Source: Marinobacter salsuginis (lineage in GTDB: Bacteria > Pseudomonadota > Gammaproteobacteria > Pseudomonadales > Oleiphilaceae). From it: a stretch of 64,000 bases of DNA. The stretch is taken from contig NZ_BGZH01000003.1 of NCBI RefSeq assembly GCF_009617755.1, positions 372,001-436,000 on the forward strand, in the 5' to 3' direction. The notes under the pieces were generated by a model. It saw only the letters and a list, made by a program, of their open reading frames with translations. It was not told where the DNA came from and did no database searches. Shown piece by piece: positions 59,275-64,000 of this stretch (position 1 is its first letter; every line of letters begins with the position of its first letter). The position numbers and the translations under genes were made by a program.

Positions 59275-60309
59275 TTAGCGGCGACGCTGCAACTGGTCCA
59301 GCTTGCCGCCACTGGCAAAGTGGGTCTCCATGGCGTTTTCCCAACTGCCGGCGATGTCCTGAATCGGCATCAGCTTCAGTTCCGGGAACTTGTCAGCCAC
59401 TTCCGCTTTCACGGTTTCGTTATGCACCCGGTAGTTGAAGCCGGCCAGCAGGCGCTGGGCTTCTTCGGAGTAAAGATGCTTCAAGTAAGCTTGAGCCAAT
59501 TCTTCTGTGCCCTTCTTCTCAATGTTCTTGTCGATCCAGGTCACCGGAAACTCGGCCAGGAAACTCACTTTCGGAACCACAACCTGGAAGTTCTTGTCCG
59601 GGTTCAGCTCCGGGATGTTGTTTACTTCGGACTCAAAGGTCAGCAGCACATCACCCAGGCCGCGCTCGACAAACGTGGTGGTGGCGCCACGGCCGCCGGA
59701 GTCGAAGACCTTCACCTGACCAAGCAGATCGCTCAGGAACGCGTCAATCTTCTCCTGGTCGTCACCGAACTTGTCCTGGGCGAAGCCCAGCGCCGCCAGG
59801 TAGGTGTAGCGGCCGTTACCGGAGGTTTTCGGGTTCGGCATGATCAGCTCGACGTCTTCCCGGATCAGATCATCCCAGTTCTGGATGTTCTTGGGGTTAC
59901 CCTCACGCACCAGGAACGCCATGGTGGAATAGTAAGGAGAGCTGTTGTTCGGCAGGCGTGATGCCCAATCCTCGGGAATCAGGTTGCCGCGCTCGGCGAG
60001 AATGTTCACGTCAGTGACCTGGTTGTAGGTCACCACATCGGCACCGAGGCCCTGAAGAATGGCGCGCGCCTGCTTGGAGGAGCCAGCATGTGACTGCTGG
60101 ATATCGACTGTCTCGCCTGTTTTTTCCTTCCAGTAGTCCTGGAACAGAACGTTGTATTCGGCAAACAGCTCGCGCGCAATATCGTAGGAGGAGTTCAGAA
60201 GCTCACGCTCCTGGGCAGAAGCCGGCCCCGTCAGCGAGAACGCCAACGCCAGCGCACTGAACCACAGGCCCTTACGGGCTTTGGAACCAGAAAAAATTGA
60301 ATTCGGCAT
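59275..60309 (-). CDS. Periplasmic sulfate-binding protein
   Basis: A 344-residue precursor whose signal peptide ends near [10 protein letters not shown]. The mature protein begins [18 protein letters not shown], diagnostic for the Sbp/CysP group, with [20 protein letters not shown] forming part of the anion site. It delivers sulfate (and perhaps thiosulfate) to CysTWA and heads the operon. GGGAG precedes ATG 60309. Sbp and CysP cannot be told apart here by eye, so no symbol is assigned. Confidence 0.95.
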   Translation of the reverse strand: MPNSIFSGSKARKGLWFSALALAFSLTGPASAQERELLNSSYDIARELFAEYNVLFQDYWKEKTGETVDIQQSHAGSSKQARAILQGLGADVVTYNQVTDVNILAERGNLIPEDWASRLPNNSSPYYSTMAFLVREGNPKNIQNWDDLIREDVELIMPNPKTSGNGRYTYLAALGFAQDKFGDDQEKIDAFLSDLLGQVKVFDSGGRGATTTFVERGLGDVLLTFESEVNNIPELNPDKNFQVVVPKVSFLAEFPVTWIDKNIEKKGTEELAQAYLKHLYSEEAQRLLAGFNYRVHNETVKAEVADKFPELKLMPIQDIAGSWENAMETHFASGGKLDQLQRRR

Positions 60310-60375
60310 AGTAGGCAGAGCTCCCAGTTAACTCGGAATCTTGATATACGCCAGAGGAATAAAGATGGCGCTTTG

Positions 60376-60406
60376 TTAGAACGCAAAGATAAGGTCGGAG
60401 TTCTAA
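60376..60406. promoter_or_regulatory. Inverted repeat between sbp and the GCS-like gene
   Basis: TTAGAAC (60376-60382) and GTTCTAA (60400-60406) form a perfect inverted repeat with a 17 bp spacer, about 70-95 bp upstream of the sulfate-binding protein start in a 257 bp divergent region. It could be a site for a regulator of sulfur genes. I cannot match it to a known CysB consensus. Confidence 0.35.
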
Positions 60407-60566
60407 AACAACAATGCCTTAACTAGATGATTTATTGCTGCCGTAAAAACTTAAAGTTATAAGAGGCATCTGTTACAGACAGGCGTCAAATTTGATCGCG
60501 CCGGACTGGTACCCGGCGCATCTTCCACTACTATCAAGGTAAGTCAGCGCTGGAGAAGACGTTGCC

Positions 60567-62051
60567 GTGGGACTGTCGATCAAGACAACGGAATTTGCGC
60601 CGGAAGACTTTGAACGTTTTGCCGCCAAGGTCCGCACAGACCTGAAAGCGCTCACTCGTCTTTTGAACCGGCCCGGCTTTGGTGAGGGTGAGAGTTCCAT
60701 TGGCGCCGAGGTAGAGTTCTACATCGTAAACTCTGACCTGCGCGTGCAACCAATCAACACCGACATTGCCGCCAGAGTCCAGGACCCCCAGCTTACGGTT
60801 GAGCTCAACCGCTTCAATCTCGAATACAACCTCAGCCCCCAGGCCTTCAAGGGATCACCGTTTGCCAGAACGGAGCAGGAGCTGCTCACTGCGATTCGGA
60901 GAATCGATGAGCACGCCGCGCCATTGGATGGAGAGTTGGTACCGATCGGCATTTTGCCGACACTTCGCCAGTCCGACATGGGTGCGCAGGTGATGACAGA
61001 CGAACCTCGTTATCACGCGCTATCCAAAGCATTGCTCGAACAACGGGGCGAGCCGTTCAGCATCCATATTGGCGGTAACGATGTGATTAACCTGGAGGCC
61101 GACGATGTCTACATGGAAGGCGCCAACACCTCTTTCCAGTTGCACTGGCGCGTGCCAGCCCATCGTTTTGTGGATTATTTCAATGCCGTACAACTCGTCA
61201 CGCCGGTGGTCCTCGCTCTGGCGAGCAACTCACCCAGTCTGTTTGGCCACCACCTGTGGGACGAAACCCGGATTGCCTTGTTCAAACAATCCATCGACAG
61301 CCGATCACCCAACCATAAAACCTGGCGCCATCCGCCACGGGTCTATTACGGAAACGGTTGGACGCGCAGCGCCTGGGAGCTTTTTGCCGCCTCGGCATCG
61401 CTCTACCCACCCATCATTCCCCTGATGTCGGAGGAAGATCCGATGGCGGTGATTGATCGTGGCGAAGTGCCAAAACTGGCCGAACTGCGACTGCACCAGG
61501 GAACCACCTGGCCCTGGAACCGGGCCATCTATGACCATACCGAAGGCGGCCATCTACGCATTGAGATTCGCTCCATGCCTGCAGGCCCAACTGCCGCTGA
61601 TATGTGCGCGAACGGACTGTTCATAATAGGGGCAGCATTGGCCGTGCTGGATGACATCGGCCATCTGACGTCGATACTCCCCTTCCATTACACCGAACAC
61701 AATTTTTACCGCGCCGCAAAATATGGCGTCGGGGCAGAAATCATCTGGCCTCACAAGGATCAGGTGCAGTTGCAGGATACGCCCCTGTTAACCGTTGCCC
61801 GGGAGCTTCTGCCCCGGGCCTGTGAAGCCCTTGCGCAGACAGCCGTGGACGAATCGGAAATACGCCGCCTGCTGGGAATCATCGAAGGCCGCATTGAAAC
61901 AGCCATGTCGGGCGCCCGGTGGCAGCGCCACATCACCGAGTCCCTGTTCAAGACTGTAAGCCCCGATGACGCCTTCCGAACTATGCTGTCTCTTTACATG
62001 GCCAACCAGAAGAAAAATACGCCGATCCATGAATGGACATTGTCACCGTGA
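60567..62051 (+). CDS. Glutamate-cysteine-ligase-like amide ligase
   Basis: A 494-residue protein of the GCS superfamily. GTG 60567 has GGAGA about 10 bp upstream. Family blocks are SSIGAEVEFYIV (metal-binding Glu residues), LEYNLSPQAF, SIHIGGNDVINLEADDVYME, GANTSFQLHWRVPA and GHLRIEIRSMPAGPTAAD. These retain the ATP/metal core, but the sequence is not a standard GshA or YbdK. It is expected to join a carboxylate and an amine with ATP; the substrates are unknown. It overlaps an AstE-like gene by 4-19 bp and is divergent from the sulfate importer, which hints at a sulfur-containing substrate. Confidence 0.8.
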   Translation: MGLSIKTTEFAPEDFERFAAKVRTDLKALTRLLNRPGFGEGESSIGAEVEFYIVNSDLRVQPINTDIAARVQDPQLTVELNRFNLEYNLSPQAFKGSPFARTEQELLTAIRRIDEHAAPLDGELVPIGILPTLRQSDMGAQVMTDEPRYHALSKALLEQRGEPFSIHIGGNDVINLEADDVYMEGANTSFQLHWRVPAHRFVDYFNAVQLVTPVVLALASNSPSLFGHHLWDETRIALFKQSIDSRSPNHKTWRHPPRVYYGNGWTRSAWELFAASASLYPPIIPLMSEEDPMAVIDRGEVPKLAELRLHQGTTWPWNRAIYDHTEGGHLRIEIRSMPAGPTAADMCANGLFIIGAALAVLDDIGHLTSILPFHYTEHNFYRAAKYGVGAEIIWPHKDQVQLQDTPLLTVARELLPRACEALAQTAVDESEIRRLLGIIEGRIETAMSGARWQRHITESLFKTVSPDDAFRTMLSLYMANQKKNTPIHEWTLSP

Positions 62052-63088
62052 GCAACTCGAACGTACTCGATTATCTGCATGATCCCTCACCCCGCATGCT
62101 GGGCCGCTCCCCTCTTGAATGGCTGGAGCAGCTGCAGAAACCCACGGTTGTCCGTGTTGCTGGTCGCGATCGCTCCCGCACCCGGGCCATGGCGACGCTG
62201 CTTCACGGTAATGAGCCTTCGGGCCTGTTTGCGCTTCACCGTTGGCTGCTTGAGCAGCACACCCCTGAGGTCAACATGCTGTTTCTCCTGGGCGGCGTCT
62301 ACCCTGCGAAAATCCCGCCCACCCTCTCACTGCGACAGCTTCCTGCGGGACGTGACCTCAACCGCTGTTTCAAAGAACCGTTCGCGGGAGAGGAAGGCGC
62401 GATTGCAAAGGCCATGCTGTCAGAACTTCATGACGCGAACCCGGAATGCTTGCTGGACGTACACAACACCTCAGGCACAGGGCCGGCTTTCGCGGTGACC
62501 ATCACCAATGATGCGGCCCACCAGGCGTTGACCTCTCTGTTCACAGACCGCCTCATAATGACAGATCTTCGCCTCGGTGCCCTGATGGAATACTCCGAGC
62601 AGGAAGTCCCAACGGTAACCATCGAATGTGGTGGGTCCCAAGATGATCAGGCCCATCAATTGGCGTATGAGGGCCTCGTGCGGTATGCCTCAAGGCCAGA
62701 CGTGTTATCACTTGAAAAGGCGGAGTGGGACGTGGAGGTACTAAGAAATCCGATTCGGGTGGAGTTGGTTCCGGAAGCAACCATAGAATATCTTACTGAA
62801 CCCTCCGGCCGGGCTGACCTCACTTTGCCACCAGACATCGAACACCGAAATTTCGGGATCGTATCGCCAAATGAGCCGCTGGGATGGATTGGAAAAAAAG
62901 GCCTCAGCGTACTCAACGCCATCGGCCATAACCGGACAGAGAACATGGAGCAGGTTTTTCAGGTCAGAGAGGGGAAAATCTTCCCCGCGCAGGCCATCAA
63001 AGCCTTTATGATTACCACCAACCCGGTGATTGCAAAGAGCGATTGCCTCTTCTACGCGGTCAAGGCGACTGGTGAGCCCATTTTCTGA
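62033..63088 (+). CDS. AstE/aspartoacylase-like zinc hydrolase
   Basis: A 351-residue metal-dependent deacylase or carboxypeptidase of the succinylglutamate desuccinylase/aspartoacylase family. The zinc ligands are His and Glu in LLHGNEPSG and a second His in LLDVHNTSGTGPAF, with substrate residues in RDLNRCFKEPF and the catalytic Glu in VPTVTIECGGSQDD. The start is either ATG 62033 (19 bp overlap) or GTG 62048 (4 bp overlap, GTGA); neither has a good ribosome site, so coupling to the GCS-like gene is likely. It may remove an acyl group from the ligase product, but this is inference. Confidence 0.8.
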   Translation: MDIVTVSNSNVLDYLHDPSPRMLGRSPLEWLEQLQKPTVVRVAGRDRSRTRAMATLLHGNEPSGLFALHRWLLEQHTPEVNMLFLLGGVYPAKIPPTLSLRQLPAGRDLNRCFKEPFAGEEGAIAKAMLSELHDANPECLLDVHNTSGTGPAFAVTITNDAAHQALTSLFTDRLIMTDLRLGALMEYSEQEVPTVTIECGGSQDDQAHQLAYEGLVRYASRPDVLSLEKAEWDVEVLRNPIRVELVPEATIEYLTEPSGRADLTLPPDIEHRNFGIVSPNEPLGWIGKKGLSVLNAIGHNRTENMEQVFQVREGKIFPAQAIKAFMITTNPVIAKSDCLFYAVKATGEPIF

Positions 63089-63126
63089 CAAGAAACAAAA
63101 GGCAAGCGCCCCTTTCATCCCTCCAA

Positions 63127-63660
63127 TCAGGGGTTGGACACTACTTCAACGCTGTCGGCGTGGCATGCGAGTTTGGCCCTGTCGAAGCTGCGTGTCGGGT
63201 TGGTGACGTAGCGAACCCCCGACACCCTCACAGTCGCGCCTTTGGAGATACCTCGCATCTGGAGTGCCTTGCCATTGATCTGAGCTGAGGAGCGGCAATA
63301 ACGTTTCCAGTCATCGCGTCCTTTGGCGTCAACCAAAGCCCCACGGAAAATGCCGACTACATCTGGCATTGGCACATACTCGGGCTCCCAGACCGGCTCG
63401 GGGGTGGGTTTGGTCGATTCAAAACTCGCATAGGCTGCCCGACATGCCTCAATGTCGGATTCTGGAACCGTCTTGCCGTGCCTGAGCTCCCTCGACGGGC
63501 GCAGGCATGCTTGAGTACATTCTACACTCCTTGCGGACCGACACTCCCCGGCCATCTTCGCCAACTGCTGGTAAAGATTCTGCTCAGCCGAGGCGGCGCT
63601 TGTAAGAAACGCGAGCAAAACGGCGAAAATGGAAAATATGCGAACGACGGCTGAGTTCAT
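63127..63660 (-). CDS. Small secreted protein of unknown function
   Basis: A 177-residue precursor with a signal peptide (MNSAVVRIFSIFAVLLAFLT, cleavage near ASA-EQNL). The mature part has six Cys (for example GECRSARSVECTQACLRPSR and YCRSS), a Pro-rich linker (KPTPEPVWEPEYVPMPD) and a C-terminal basic strand region (ATVRVSGVRYVTNPTRSF). Not a family I recognise. AGAGGAT precedes ATG 63660. It converges with the AstE-like gene and is on the same strand as the gene at the window end. Confidence 0.65.
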   Translation of the reverse strand: MNSAVVRIFSIFAVLLAFLTSAASAEQNLYQQLAKMAGECRSARSVECTQACLRPSRELRHGKTVPESDIEACRAAYASFESTKPTPEPVWEPEYVPMPDVVGIFRGALVDAKGRDDWKRYCRSSAQINGKALQMRGISKGATVRVSGVRYVTNPTRSFDRAKLACHADSVEVVSNP

Positions 63661-63788
63661 CGGGTATCCTCTCTTAGTAGTTGTTAACCATCATGGGGCC
63701 GTATCTCCTCCTCAGACGGTCAAGGGTTATAAGTAGCCGTTCGTCCAACTGTTCCTCCCACAAAATAACGCTCAGGCAGCCAATGGTT

Positions 63789-64000
63789 TTATGGCTTGAA
63801 TGTCAGAACCTGCGGAACAATATTTGCCCTTCCCCCACCTCCCTGAAGAGTAAAGGCGGACGCCATCCAATAGGTTTTACGGCGTGGGTCTGGCTGGATA
63901 TCGAGGTAGTCTCCCCATGCTCGAGCGTGGGGCTGGTGGCTAGAGGCATCCCCCAGAGCCATCTGCCAGTTTGGCAAAGCATTTGAATCGCTGTCATCCA
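63789..64000 (-). CDS. Partial protein running off the right edge (C-terminus only)
   Basis: The minus-strand frame ending at 63789 stays open to the last base of the window. It ends WGDYLDIQPDPRRKTYWMAS, then a Gly-rich loop and IVPQVLTFKP. The WGDY...DP pattern is reminiscent of beta-propeller or sialidase-like repeats in secreted proteins. Only about 70 residues are visible, so the function is not assignable. The frame-shifted neighbour frame from 63997 lacks such composition and is rejected. Confidence 0.6.
   Translation of the reverse strand, partial: DDSDSNALPNWQMALGDASSHQPHARAWGDYLDIQPDPRRKTYWMASAFTLQGGGGRANIVPQVLTFKP

Noticed and set aside
63803..63997. Alternative small protein starting MTAIQMLCQTG
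   Set aside because: The neighbouring frame to the same edge has protein-like composition and stays open; this one looks like its shadow.

Overview
The window reads as a stretch of ordinary chromosome from a marine gammaproteobacterium. The gene set and gene order best fit Marinobacter or a close relative: the serC-pheA-hisC-tyrA/aroA-cmk-rpsA-ihfB-lapA-lapB-pyrF block, a TyrA-AroA fusion, divergent tesA/ybbAP, a long RMF, a DUF3335-type peptidase fused to a GNAT domain, and moderately GC-rich coding DNA. The genus is an inference from gene content. I see no phage, plasmid, insertion sequence or CRISPR array, and almost all of the DNA is coding.

Layout. 0-6 kb: a partial unknown gene, class I fructose-bisphosphate aldolase, a secreted metallo-beta-lactamase-fold protein, dusC, and katG with a clear OxyR-type operator. 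6-14 kb: DUF2835, htpG, two overlapping PaaI-like thioesterases, a DUF599 membrane protein, an M48 lipoprotein protease, an SCP2-like/iron alcohol dehydrogenase pair and a solute-binding protein. 14-22 kb: ybbP-ybbA divergent from tesA, a YheT-type hydrolase, tRNA-Asn, an M18 aminopeptidase, an uncharacterised acidic protein and a small outer-membrane barrel. 22-34 kb: rlmL (rlmKL), rmf, pyrD, a CDF transporter, a RimK-type ATP-grasp ligase divergent from a GNAT-C39 peptidase fusion, uvrB, an aspartate-type aminotransferase and a second identical tRNA-Asn. 34-48 kb: the pyrF-lapB-lapA, ihfB, rpsA, cmk, aromatic amino acid, serC and gyrA block, all on the minus strand. 48-57 kb: purU, ggt, a thiamine-binding-like protein overlapping a second-type FtsH protease, a UspA-like protein overlapping a LonB-like protease. 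56-64 kb: the sulfate ABC transporter operon (sbp-cysT-cysW-cysA), divergent from a glutamate-cysteine-ligase-like enzyme overlapping an AstE/aspartoacylase-like enzyme, a small secreted protein, and the 3' end of a gene running off the window.

Three things stand out. First, three copies of a large palindromic element (8.2 kb, 34.1 kb, 34.4 kb) share a 53-54 nt centre, but their 23-28 bp arms differ between copies while still pairing within each copy. Second, two separate loci encode predicted amide-ligase/peptide-modifying enzymes of unknown substrate: RimK-type ligase with GNAT-C39 peptidase, and GCS-like ligase with AstE-like hydrolase beside sulfate import. These are the best candidates for an undescribed pathway. 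Third, several regulatory sites are readable: the OxyR site, twin tRNA promoters with GC-rich discriminators, and inverted repeats between divergent genes.
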